DNA from: CAYJAZ01 sp964370095
GTDB lineage: Bacteria > Desulfobacterota > Desulfovibrionia > Desulfovibrionales > Desulfovibrionaceae
Direction of reading: 5' to 3'
Assembly (NCBI GenBank): GCA_964370095.1
Contig: CAYJHJ010000042.1
Coordinates: 1-18,205 of the forward strand
DNA length: 18,205 bases
The notes under the pieces are model-generated. The model was not told the origin of the DNA and searched no databases. It was given only the letters and a program-made list of their open reading frames with translations. The translations under genes were made by a program, and so were the position numbers. Within the stretch, counting starts at the first letter, position 1. The number at the start of each line of letters is the position of its first letter. Shown here piece by piece: positions 1 to 6,214 of the stretch.

Positions 1-801
1 GTAAAAAGTCTTTAAAGTCCCAATTTTGTAAAACCATGCCTGTTTCTCTGTCAAGAAGGCAAAGCATATCTTCAACTGTGTCTTTACCTGCTGAATAATC
101 TTGCGTACAAGCCATAATGTTTCCATCTCTCATTTCCCAATGATCGTGGTGAGAGTTGCCCGGCATACGGTATTCTTTTACGATTTTTCCTGACATTGTC
201 ATTTCGATAAGACCTGTAGGGCAATAAGGCATGCGGCTATAACGGTGTGAACCTGTAAGGATATTACCGTTTCTTAGGCGTTTAATGTCAAACATAGTTG
301 GTGTTGACATAAGCCAGCGGATATCGCCTTTATAGTCAAAGCCAACTGCACAGTTTTTATCGGCAGGGGTAAGAATCATAAGGTCTGTGCCAAAATAATC
401 CAAAGAAGTCATAATATTACGGCAACGTGCAACATGTGGAAGAGGCTGTGATTGAATTTCAAATGTTTTCTTTTCACTTCCTGCTTCAATTGTTACTTTA
501 GTAACAAAATTTTCATAAAGACCAACAACAGGCAAAATATGTTTTGTAGCTTCTTCAAAAGTGTGCACAATATCTTCACGGCTGTTGCGTTTGCCATGTA
601 TAGTCATTTTTGTTGCAACTTTTGATGAAGTATTAAACATAATCAATGCTGCCAATGGGTTTACAAGATAAGGGTTCACTACAACATGGGCACTGTCTAA
701 ATTTGGTTTTGCTTCTTCAAAAGCTGCCAAAAACTTTGCTTCTGCACTGTTTTGCTGATTTATAAGGTGATCCTCATAGTTGTAGGTTACGAATTTACTC
801 A
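1..801 (-). CDS. assT: Aryl-sulfate sulfotransferase, N-terminal part (gene continues past the left edge)
   Basis: This family transfers a sulfuryl group from one phenolic sulfate ester to another phenol, without PAPS. I translated 267 codons from the ATG at 801. Recognisable family features are the N-terminal beta domain (NPYLVNPLAALIMFN at about residues 43-57) and propeller blades with the HHDHWEMRDGN segment at about 218-228, which aligns with the region of one of the active-site histidines of E. coli AssT. The family is usually about 570-600 residues, so more than half, including the catalytic histidine that becomes sulfated, lies outside the window. The protein starts directly with the mature-like domain and shows no signal peptide, unlike periplasmic E. 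coli AssT, so a cytoplasmic location is inferred. AAAGGAGAAAATA precedes the ATG. It lies 83 bp downstream of a marR gene, with a MarR-type operator in the gap. Confidence 0.85.
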
Positions 802-817
802 TTATTTTCTCCTTTTT

Positions 818-829
818 CTGCATATGCAG
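818..829. repeat. 12-bp perfect palindrome CTGCATATGCAG in the assT leader
   Basis: CTGCATATGCAG is a perfect palindrome lying between the MarR-type operator and the assT ribosome binding site. It could be a second protein site or a small structure in the leader. No second copy was seen in the window, and its role is unknown. Confidence 0.3.
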
Positions 830-846
830 TTTTAATGTATTTTTAT

Positions 847-860
847 GTTCAATGCTGAAC
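847..860. promoter_or_regulatory. Putative MarR operator in front of assT (GTTC-N6-GAAC)
   Basis: GTTCAATGCTGAAC is an inverted repeat, extendable to 6-bp arms TGTTCA/TGAACA at 846-861. It lies 46 bp upstream of the assT start. The 17-base stretch at 847-863 matches the copy at 1438-1454 upstream of marR at all but one position. A shared site before a marR gene and its neighbour is the usual pattern of MarR autoregulation plus target control. Binding itself is inferred. Confidence 0.6.
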
Positions 861-884
861 ACAGTTTCTAAAATTTTTTACTTC

Positions 885-1340
885 TTAAAAAGTTTCATAT
901 TTTAATGCGTTTGCTGAAAGCTTCATGAGAGTTTTTTTGAAAATTTTCATATCATTTTCGTCAATATCTTTAGTTGTCATTTCATGCCATTTTATAATAA
1001 TTTGCCCAATCCTTTCTTCGCAATCATAAAGCTTTTGTGTGGGAAACACGCGCTTATGCTTTTTATTATGTTCGCTTTCTTCCCTTTGAATAAAACCCTT
1101 ATTTTCCATAGTTTGCATTGCTTGGCAGGTGCTTGAGCGTGCCATTCCAATATGTTTTGTGAGATGATCTTGCAAAGAACCCTCTTCACGGCAATAAAAC
1201 ATGCTCATGGCAAAAGGAAATTCAGCAGGAGTCAAATTTAAAGGTTTAAGTTCTTCATGCAAAAAAGCTTGAAATTTTCGTGAATAAAGCGAAATTCTAT
1301 AAATATAATTGTGGTTTGGAATATCATTATAAATATTCAT
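885..1340 (-). CDS. MarR-family transcriptional regulator
   Basis: A 151-residue protein with the winged-helix layout of MarR dimeric regulators: N-terminal helices, LTPAEFPFAMSMFYCREEGS at 37-55, a recognition region around SLQDHLTKHIGMARSSTCQ (55-73), and a wing with NKGFIQREESE and KKHKRVFPTQ at about 80-102. A C-terminal helix completes the dimer interface. MarR proteins often bind phenolic or aromatic ligands and release DNA on binding. The gene sits directly upstream of an aryl-sulfate sulfotransferase, and GTTC-N6-GAAC sites precede both genes, so repression of assT with relief by a phenolic compound is a reasonable inference. The ribosome binding site before the ATG is weak (TAGGCAAGC), which would suit a low-abundance repressor. 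Ligand and DNA binding are not shown by the sequence. Confidence 0.88.
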   Translation of the reverse strand: MNIYNDIPNHNYIYRISLYSRKFQAFLHEELKPLNLTPAEFPFAMSMFYCREEGSLQDHLTKHIGMARSSTCQAMQTMENKGFIQREESEHNKKHKRVFPTQKLYDCEERIGQIIIKWHEMTTKDIDENDMKIFKKTLMKLSANALKYETF

Positions 1341-1418
1341 AGCTTGCCTATATTTGAAAAGCCTTGAGTTTATATTATTATTGTAAAAAATTAGAAAATT
1401 TTCTGCCCTTGTCTTTTA

Positions 1419-1437
1419 GATAGATAATAAATCTATC
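1419..1437. repeat. Inverted repeat GATAGAT-N5-ATCTATC next to the marR operator
   Basis: GATAGAT and ATCTATC are perfect 7-bp arms around AATAA, directly adjoining the GTTC-N6-GAAC site at 1438-1451. It could be a second regulator's site or an mRNA hairpin in the marR leader. No other copy was seen. Confidence 0.4.
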
Positions 1438-1451
1438 GTTCAATGCCGAAC
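1438..1451. promoter_or_regulatory. Putative MarR operator 1 upstream of marR
   Basis: GTTCAATGCCGAAC differs by one base from the site before assT and is followed by the same ACA. It lies about 98 bp upstream of the marR start. On the minus strand the site contains TTGAAC, which could serve as a -35 element with a weak TCTAAA 17 bp further on, so binding would cover the promoter. The promoter reading is tentative. Confidence 0.6.
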
Positions 1452-1468
1452 ACATGCTATATTAGTTT

Positions 1469-1482
1469 GTTCTTTTTTGAAC
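1469..1482. promoter_or_regulatory. Putative MarR operator 2 upstream of marR
   Basis: GTTCTTTTTTGAAC has the same GTTC-N6-GAAC arms as the two other sites. Its centre is 31 bp from that of the 1438-1451 site, close to three helical turns, so two dimers could bind the same face of the DNA. Confidence 0.5.
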
Positions 1483-1587
1483 GTATTAAATTTCTAGACG
1501 AAATTATAAATTTTGTCAACCAATAATTGCAGTGTTTTATTAAATTCATTCGCATTAAGCAAAGAATAAAAAAATAGTGAAAGTAAA

Positions 1588-2274
1588 TTATAGTGTTATA
1601 AAGGAGTATCCTCTTCCATAGCTGGAAGTGATATTATAGCTATCTGAATTATCGCAATCAATCTTTTGCCTAAGGCGTGAAATATGGGTTTTTAATATGC
1701 CTTTATTGATTTCTTCTGATGACTGCCAAATTTCATTATAAATTGTTTCAATTCCAACAAGTTTATTTATGTGATTTAAGAGTAAACTCAAAAGTTTAAA
1801 TTCTGTTGGTGTAAGAAAGAGCTCCTTTCCATTAAGAAAGGTCGTCATATTGCTTTTGTTTACTGATAATCCTCCGATATTATATATATTTTTCACTTTG
1901 AGTGTTTGGTTTTCTTTGCGTGCTAAAAGCCTGTTTATTACTGCAAAAAACTCATCAAAATCATAAGGCTTTGTAAGGTAATAATCAGCGCCATAGTCCA
2001 AAGCTTCAACTTTATCAAAAGTATTTCCTTTGGCAGAAAGAAAGATAACAGGATTCTCTGAAAGTTCACGAAATTTTTTACAAATATAATATCCGTTTCC
2101 ATCGGGGAGCATAATGTCAAGTATAAGCATATCCGGTATATGTTTTTCAAGGATGAGCATAGCCTCAGCCATATTTTGTGCACTAAGAACAGTAAATCCT
2201 CTACGCTTTAGCATGCGCTCATTCATAGTAAGAACTTCAATTTCATCTTCAACAAGTAATAGTGTGTTTGACAT
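1588..2274 (-). CDS. OmpR/PhoB-family response regulator
   Basis: A 228-residue two-domain regulator. The receiver domain (about 1-118) has the acidic pair E9/D10, the phosphoacceptor D53 in ILDIMLPDGNGYYICK, S80 in IFLSAKG and K102 in LTKPYDFDEF. The C-terminal winged helix (about 130-228) has the OmpR signature LTPTEFKLLSLLLNH and the recognition helix near ILKTHISRLRQKI, ending in GRGYSF. On phosphorylation such proteins dimerise and bind direct repeats near promoters. The gene lies 102 bp downstream of a sensor kinase on the same strand, so the two almost certainly form a two-component system. GAGGTAAAATC precedes the ATG. The target genes and stimulus cannot be read from the sequence. 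Confidence 0.93.
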   Translation of the reverse strand: MSNTLLLVEDEIEVLTMNERMLKRRGFTVLSAQNMAEAMLILEKHIPDMLILDIMLPDGNGYYICKKFRELSENPVIFLSAKGNTFDKVEALDYGADYYLTKPYDFDEFFAVINRLLARKENQTLKVKNIYNIGGLSVNKSNMTTFLNGKELFLTPTEFKLLSLLLNHINKLVGIETIYNEIWQSSEEINKGILKTHISRLRQKIDCDNSDSYNITSSYGRGYSFITL

Positions 2275-2376
2275 GATTTTACCTCAATAATTAAAGCTTT
2301 TTGAGAATAAGGTGGACTTTGTTATGTTTTGTATAGCATTTGTTTCGCTTAGATTCAAAATTATATTTACTTATAT

Positions 2377-3678
2377 TTATTTTGCAACAGTGGTCATAGG
2401 TAATTTAAAAGTTATTTGTGTGCCTTCGCCTTCTTCACTTTCAACCGCAATAACACCGCCATGAGCTGTGATTATTTGATGGCACACATATAAGCCAATT
2501 CCGTGCCGCCAATATTCTTTACTCATGGATACATAACCTTTAAAAACATCACTTTGAATTTTCTTTGCCATGCCCTCACCAGTATCTTTCACACGCACCA
2601 CTTGAAAGCCCTTTTCTTCGTAAAGGCATATGCTAATTGTTCCATTTCTTGTGTATTTTATTGAATTAGAAAGTAAATTTGTCATTACCTGTAGAAGCCT
2701 GTCATGGTCGGCAAGAATAGGGGGAAGTGGGTTAATTTTGTATTCAATGGTATTGTGTGTATTTTTTATGTCAACAGCGAAACTTTGTGCAGATTCGTAT
2801 AAAATATCCTCAAGCTGTATGGAAGCTTTTGTTATTTTAAATTTGCCTTGCTCTATAGAAACAGTGTCCATCAAATCTGTAAGAATACGATCGATGCGAA
2901 AGACAATTTTTTCAACTGTGTCAAGATTGTTTTGAACAAGTTCTTCTTCTTCTTTGTCATGTTCATCGTATAAAATTTCTTTTGCATCTCTCGCATTTGC
3001 TGAAATTGCAGTGAGCGGATTTCTTATTTCATGTGCAACAGTGGTAAGAAAGGAAGTTTTAGCATCATTATAGATTTTTAATTGTTCATTTTGTTTTGCA
3101 AGAATTTCTTTTTGAGCTTCATATTCACGCAAATGCAGATAAAGGCATATTCCGCATACAGTTGCAGAAAGTGAAAAGCCTATAAGAACATCAATCATAA
3201 GGTTGAAATCAGTTTCAAAATAGATAATAGTTTTAGGGTAATAATAAGCAAAAATAAAAAGGCTTATATAAATAATAAATTCTAGCAAAGCAACTATGCG
3301 TGCATATTCTTTGTCGAGCATAAGCACAGTAAAAAGAATTGCAAACACGAAGAATGATGGCATACCGCCTTGATATCCTCCATTCATGAAAAAGAGTATA
3401 GGGAAGCCAATAAAGAAAATGCTTACAATAGTGAGTAAGTAACAAAGCTGATACTTGCCTGTTTTTTGTGAATAAGCAAGTAAAGAAACAGAAAGAAAAA
3501 AAAGTATAGCGTTAATAAAAGCACTGATAAGCGAATTATAAAATAAATCAAATAAGCAGACAAAAAAGCTAGTTATTGAACCGCCCAATGCAAGCACGTT
3601 AAAAAGTTTTATGCGCACATCATCATGCGTAAAAATTGTCTTTGCAAAATTTTTTAGTAATTTTTTTGCTCTTTCCAT
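2377..3678 (-). CDS. Membrane sensor histidine kinase
   Basis: A 433-residue kinase with about six hydrophobic segments in residues 25-185 and only short loops between them, so sensing is probably within or near the membrane and not by a large periplasmic domain. A short coiled linker (about 186-207) leads to the dimerisation domain with H216 in TVAHEIRNPLTAI. The ATPase domain follows, with the N box LLSNSIKYT (N338), G1 VKDTGEGM (about 363-370) and G2 HGIGLYVC (about 392-399). All kinase motifs are intact. It would phosphorylate the response regulator encoded next on the same strand. The upstream region at 3679-4059 also carries an autotransporter-type operator, but that element appears to belong to the opposite strand, so it should not be taken as this gene's promoter. 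Confidence 0.92.
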   Translation of the reverse strand: MERAKKLLKNFAKTIFTHDDVRIKLFNVLALGGSITSFFVCLFDLFYNSLISAFINAILFFLSVSLLAYSQKTGKYQLCYLLTIVSIFFIGFPILFFMNGGYQGGMPSFFVFAILFTVLMLDKEYARIVALLEFIIYISLFIFAYYYPKTIIYFETDFNLMIDVLIGFSLSATVCGICLYLHLREYEAQKEILAKQNEQLKIYNDAKTSFLTTVAHEIRNPLTAISANARDAKEILYDEHDKEEEELVQNNLDTVEKIVFRIDRILTDLMDTVSIEQGKFKITKASIQLEDILYESAQSFAVDIKNTHNTIEYKINPLPPILADHDRLLQVMTNLLSNSIKYTRNGTISICLYEEKGFQVVRVKDTGEGMAKKIQSDVFKGYVSMSKEYWRHGIGLYVCHQIITAHGGVIAVESEEGEGTQITFKLPMTTVAK

Positions 3679-3794
3679 AAGTTTTACCTTTTGATGCTTT
3701 CTTCTAATACGTTGAAAAACTATATATTTCTAAATAATACTTGTTTATAGTAGTATGCCTAAATTATATATAACACAAAAAAATGTCTTTTTGG

Positions 3795-3818
3795 AAAGGT
3801 TACGATTTTGTAACCTTT
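3795..3818. promoter_or_regulatory. 24-bp palindromic operator, copy 1
   Basis: Arms AAAGGTTAC and GTAACCTTT flank GATTTT. Read in this orientation the element matches the one upstream of the autotransporter gene (11991 down to 11968) at 23 of 24 positions, and the following C is also shared. Its start is 108 bp before the stump ATG at 3903, against 96 bp before the autotransporter ATG, a difference of about one helical turn. It is probably a dimeric regulator's site. Which regulator binds is not known. Confidence 0.65.
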
Positions 3819-3891
3819 CAGTTTTTGCTTTTTATCTTAGAGTTTTTTATAAGTAAATCATTAGAGTTTTATAAACTGCTTTATATCAACT

Positions 3892-3935
3892 TGAAGGCTA
3901 TTATGCAAACAAAAAACGTTTTAGGAAATTTATAA
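3892..3935 (+). pseudogene. Stump of a second autotransporter gene (RBS plus ten codons)
   Basis: GAAGGCTATT precedes an ATG at 3903 and the codons MQTKNVLGNL, followed by TAA. The autotransporter encoded at 9106-11895 begins MQSKNALGNL. Over 40 bases covering the ribosome binding site and first codons the two loci agree at 34 positions, and a palindromic operator lies at matching distance upstream of both. After residue 10 the similarity stops. The simplest reading is that a paralogous autotransporter gene was deleted or decayed here, leaving its control region and start. A functional ten-residue leader peptide is a less likely alternative. Confidence 0.65.
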
Positions 3936-3945
3936 ACTTATAAAT
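3928..3945. repeat. AT-rich inverted repeat upstream of the ArsR-type gene
   Basis: ATTTATAA and TTATAAAT are perfect 8-bp arms around AC. ArsR/SmtB proteins often bind AT-rich inverted repeats, so this is a possible site for the regulator encoded at 4060. In AT-rich DNA chance formation is also quite possible, and it overlaps the autotransporter stump. Confidence 0.3.
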
Positions 3946-3993
3946 GAATCCATCTGAAATCTTGCGGTGGCTTATTATTTTGAAATCACTTGT

Positions 3994-4022
3994 TTGACAA
4001 AAAAAGCATCTTCCTTTAAGAT
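3994..4022 (+). promoter_or_regulatory. Sigma70-type promoter of the ArsR-type gene
   Basis: TTGACA (3994-3999), a 17-bp spacer and TAAGAT (4017-4022). Transcription would start near 4029, about 30 bases before the ATG. The -35 is a perfect consensus. Confidence 0.6.
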
Positions 4023-4059
4023 ATTATTCTAGAATTGCAGAAAAGTCGAAAGGTAAGTT

Positions 4060-4377
4060 ATGAATAATGAAATAATTGCAAAAGCTTTTAAAGAACTGGG
4101 GCACACAACAAGAGTTCAGGTTTATAAACATATTATACGAGCAGGAAAGCAAGGCATAAGTGTTGGAAGCTTGCAAGAAAAATTGCAGATACCAAATTCA
4201 ACTTTATCTCATCATATTTCAAGCCTTGTTTCAGCAAACCTTATTCAGCAAAAAAGAGTAGGGCGAACTTTACTTTGTGAGGTTTCGTATGAGATGCATC
4301 AAGCTGTATTAAGCTTTTTTCAAGAAGAATGTTGTATTGCAGATTTTGAAATACAGGCTTTAGAAGAAACAAAATAA
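4060..4377 (+). CDS. ArsR-family winged-helix regulator with C-terminal vicinal cysteines
   Basis: A 105-residue protein with the ArsR/SmtB fold: AFKELGHTTRVQVYKHII at 9-26, a helix-turn-helix with IPNSTLSHHISSLVSANLI at 44-62, and a wing with QKRVGRTLLCEV at about 64-75. The end carries C91-C92 in FFQEECC. ArsR proteins of the kind first described in Acidithiobacillus bind arsenite through C-terminal cysteines including a vicinal pair. Here the pair is present, but no third cysteine follows it (the only other is C73), so metalloid sensing is possible and not assured. No arsenic pump or reductase gene is in the window. A strong promoter precedes it, with a modest AAAGG ribosome binding site. 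The next gene starts 164 bp later, so joint transcription is uncertain. Confidence 0.85.
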   Translation: MNNEIIAKAFKELGHTTRVQVYKHIIRAGKQGISVGSLQEKLQIPNSTLSHHISSLVSANLIQQKRVGRTLLCEVSYEMHQAVLSFFQEECCIADFEIQALEETK

Positions 4378-4486
4378 AGAACTATATAAAATAATCAAAA
4401 TAAAGCAATTGCTTACATATGTTTCTTGTATAAAACAAGCCATCTTCTTATAAAAAAATATTGAATAATAAAGGAAGAAGAAAGAC

Positions 4487-4515
4487 TTGCCTTTTTTCAT
4501 GAAATTGTCTAAACT
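4487..4515 (+). promoter_or_regulatory. Possible promoter of the three-gene unit starting at 4542
   Basis: TTGCCT (4487-4492), a 17-bp spacer and TAAACT (4510-4515). Both hexamers match consensus at four positions. A start near 4522 would leave a short leader before the ATG. Confidence 0.4.
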
Positions 4516-4541
4516 ATATCTATAAAAAATGAGGTGTAGTT

Positions 4542-4748
4542 ATGTTTTTAAGAAAATATGTGTTATTTGGCAGTTATATATTTTTTGCCTTGGCACTTGT
4601 CAGTTTCTTTCCATCTGAAGCACAAGCAGGTTATCTTGATCCCGGTTCAGGCAGTACTTTTGTTCAAGGAATTATCAGTATATTTGCTTTTTTTGGGCGT
4701 ATTGTCGATAAAATTAAGCAAGTTTTGGGCTTCAAAAAAAGTTCATAA
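4542..4748 (+). CDS. Small secreted or membrane protein with YLDPGSGS motif
   Basis: A 68-residue protein: a hydrophobic segment at about 9-25 ending PSEAQAG, consistent with a signal peptide cleaved after AQA, then YLDPGSGSTFVQ, a second hydrophobic stretch FVQGIISIFAFFGRIV, and a basic tail KIKQVLGFKKSS. Short proteins with a Y[IL]DPG[ST]GS motif just after a signal sequence are common and uncharacterised, and I recall them near glycan-related sulfatase-like genes. GAGGTGTAGTT before the ATG is a good ribosome binding site. The next gene begins 27 bp later, so it is likely the first gene of an operon with the methyltransferase and the large membrane enzyme. Its function is unknown; partner or anchor of the downstream membrane enzyme is only a guess from position. 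Confidence 0.75.
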   Translation: MFLRKYVLFGSYIFFALALVSFFPSEAQAGYLDPGSGSTFVQGIISIFAFFGRIVDKIKQVLGFKKSS

Positions 4749-4775
4749 TGATTAAAGCAAAATGGAAAGGCTTAT

Positions 4776-6158
4776 ATGCTTGAAGATATAAAAGGCTCGT
4801 TCAGAGACCCAAGTGGCCAAGTTTTTATTTGTGAAAACAAAATTTTACGCACTATCAATCCATGCTATGCAAAAGACTGGGAGCATGCCAATTCCAAAGG
4901 TTTGTTAGAGTTTTTGAAAGAAAAAAAATTGATTGTGCCCTTTCAAGAAATAAGTTCTTTTGTGCAAGAAGAAATGTTTAAAAAAGCCTATAAGGTCTTA
5001 GAAGTTGAAAAAATTCCATATATTTCTTATCCTTATGAATGGTCTTTCCCACAGTTAAAAGATGCTGCACTCTTGACTTTGGAAATTCAAAAATATGCTT
5101 TAGAACATGGGATGACACTCAAAGATGCCTCAGCCTATAACGTGCAATTTATTGATGGCAAGCCTGTTTTTATAGATTTATTATCCTTTGAAATACATAA
5201 AGAAAATGCACCTTGGCAAGCCTATAGGCAATTTTGCATGCACTTTTTGGCACCTTTGGCTCTACAAAGCTATGATTATCGTCTTTCACGTTTATCTTCG
5301 CTTTGGATTGACGGTATTCCCCTTGATATTGCTTGGAAAATGTTGCCATCAAAAGCGGCTTTTTCAAGTGGTTTGCAACTTCATCTTCATCTTCATGCAA
5401 AAGCAGAAAAGAAATATGAAGATGGCAATATTGCTGTAAAAAATCAGCATAAAGCAAGCATTTCCACAAAAAGATTGATTGAATTGATTGATTCTTTAAA
5501 ACGCACTGTTGAAGCTTTGCCAATGCCAAAAGAAATTGGTGAGTGGGCAGAATATTATGATAACACAAATTATAATGCAGTATCGCAAAGTGAAAAAGAG
5601 GCTATAGTAAAACAATGCGGTTTAGATTTTTCAGGTGAACTTGCACTTGATTTAGGTGCAAACACAGGGAAATATAGTCAAATTATTGCCCCTTATTTCA
5701 AAACTGTGGTTTCGGCAGATATTGATCCAACAGCTGTTGCAAGGCATTACAATCATCTTGAAAATACAAATATCTTGCCTTTGGTGCAAGATTTGGGTAA
5801 TCCTTCCCCTGCTATAGGTTGGGCAACAAGCGAAAGAATGTCAATTATTGAGAGAGAAAAGGCTGATTTGGTATGTGCTTTGGCTTTAACACATCACCTT
5901 TATTTTACAGCCGGTATTCCTTGGCATAAGCAAGCGGAATTTTTTGCAAAACTTTTGAAAAGTAATGCTTGCCTTTTGGTTGAATTTGTTTCAAGGCAAG
6001 ACAGTCAGGTAAAGCACATGCTTTCAACCCGTGATGATATATTTGTTGACTATGAAATTGAAGATTTTAAAAAGAATTTCAGTATCTTCTTTGAAGAAAA
6101 AAGCGTGCATGCCATTAAAGAATCTGAAAGAACTCTTTTTGTTTTTATAAAAAAATAA
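4776..6158 (+). CDS. NoeA-like two-domain SAM-dependent methyltransferase
   Basis: A 460-residue protein. The N-terminal half has the conserved features of the NoeA-like family: SFRDPSGQVF (8-17), ISYPYEWSFPQLKDAALLTL (83-102) and LKDASAYNVQFIDGKPVFID (115-134) followed by LLSFE. The last segment resembles a kinase or aminoglycoside-phosphotransferase catalytic loop, with D117, N122 and D134 in comparable order, though kinase activity is not implied. The C-terminal half is a class I methyltransferase: LALDLGANTGKYS (motif I, 289-301), VVSADIDP (311-318) and ADLVCALALTHHL (363-375). The name comes from a rhizobial nodulation protein; the biochemical substrate is not established to my knowledge. 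GGAAAGGCTTAT precedes the ATG. The gene lies between the small YLDPGSGS protein and the large membrane enzyme and probably works with the latter on a surface glycan or lipid. Confidence 0.82.
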   Translation: MLEDIKGSFRDPSGQVFICENKILRTINPCYAKDWEHANSKGLLEFLKEKKLIVPFQEISSFVQEEMFKKAYKVLEVEKIPYISYPYEWSFPQLKDAALLTLEIQKYALEHGMTLKDASAYNVQFIDGKPVFIDLLSFEIHKENAPWQAYRQFCMHFLAPLALQSYDYRLSRLSSLWIDGIPLDIAWKMLPSKAAFSSGLQLHLHLHAKAEKKYEDGNIAVKNQHKASISTKRLIELIDSLKRTVEALPMPKEIGEWAEYYDNTNYNAVSQSEKEAIVKQCGLDFSGELALDLGANTGKYSQIIAPYFKTVVSADIDPTAVARHYNHLENTNILPLVQDLGNPSPAIGWATSERMSIIEREKADLVCALALTHHLYFTAGIPWHKQAEFFAKLLKSNACLLVEFVSRQDSQVKHMLSTRDDIFVDYEIEDFKKNFSIFFEEKSVHAIKESERTLFVFIKK

Positions 6159-6214
6159 ATTTTAGGTTAAAAATGGCATACATATAATAAAACAAATTAA
6201 TATAAAGGATTTAT

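Larger units (their letters stand above)
1341..1587. other. Regulatory gap between marR and the response regulator
   Basis: A 247-bp non-coding stretch. Its central part holds two GTTC-N6-GAAC inverted repeats and an abutting GATAGAT/ATCTATC repeat, described separately. The rest is AT-rich. I see no convincing terminator for the response regulator gene that ends at 1588, so read-through into marR is possible. Confidence 0.6.
3679..4059. other. Gene-free stretch holding an autotransporter 5' stump and the arsR promoter
   Basis: This 381-bp gap between divergent genes contains a 24-bp palindrome (3795-3818), a TATAAA box (3870-3875), a ribosome binding site and ten codons resembling the start of the autotransporter gene (3903-3935), an 18-bp AT-rich inverted repeat (3928-3945) and a near-consensus promoter for the ArsR-type gene (3994-4022). 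For the kinase gene a minus-strand TATAAT (3768-3763) lacks a good -35, so its promoter stays unclear. Confidence 0.7.

Noticed and set aside
3679..3830. The palindrome at 3795-3818 as a control site for the sensor kinase gene
   Set aside because: Its strongest match, orientation and distances are to the autotransporter control region on the other strand, so a role for the kinase gene is possible but not supported.
4403..4439. Palindrome AAGCAATTGCTT and the small CTTGT/ACAAG hairpin after the ArsR-type gene as terminator
   Set aside because: The stems are short and no T-run follows either, so termination cannot be supported.
4558..4755. 65-codon frame overlapping the YLDPGSGS protein gene
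   Set aside because: It lies almost wholly within the gene at 4542-4748 in another frame; the latter has a clear signal sequence, motif and ribosome binding site.
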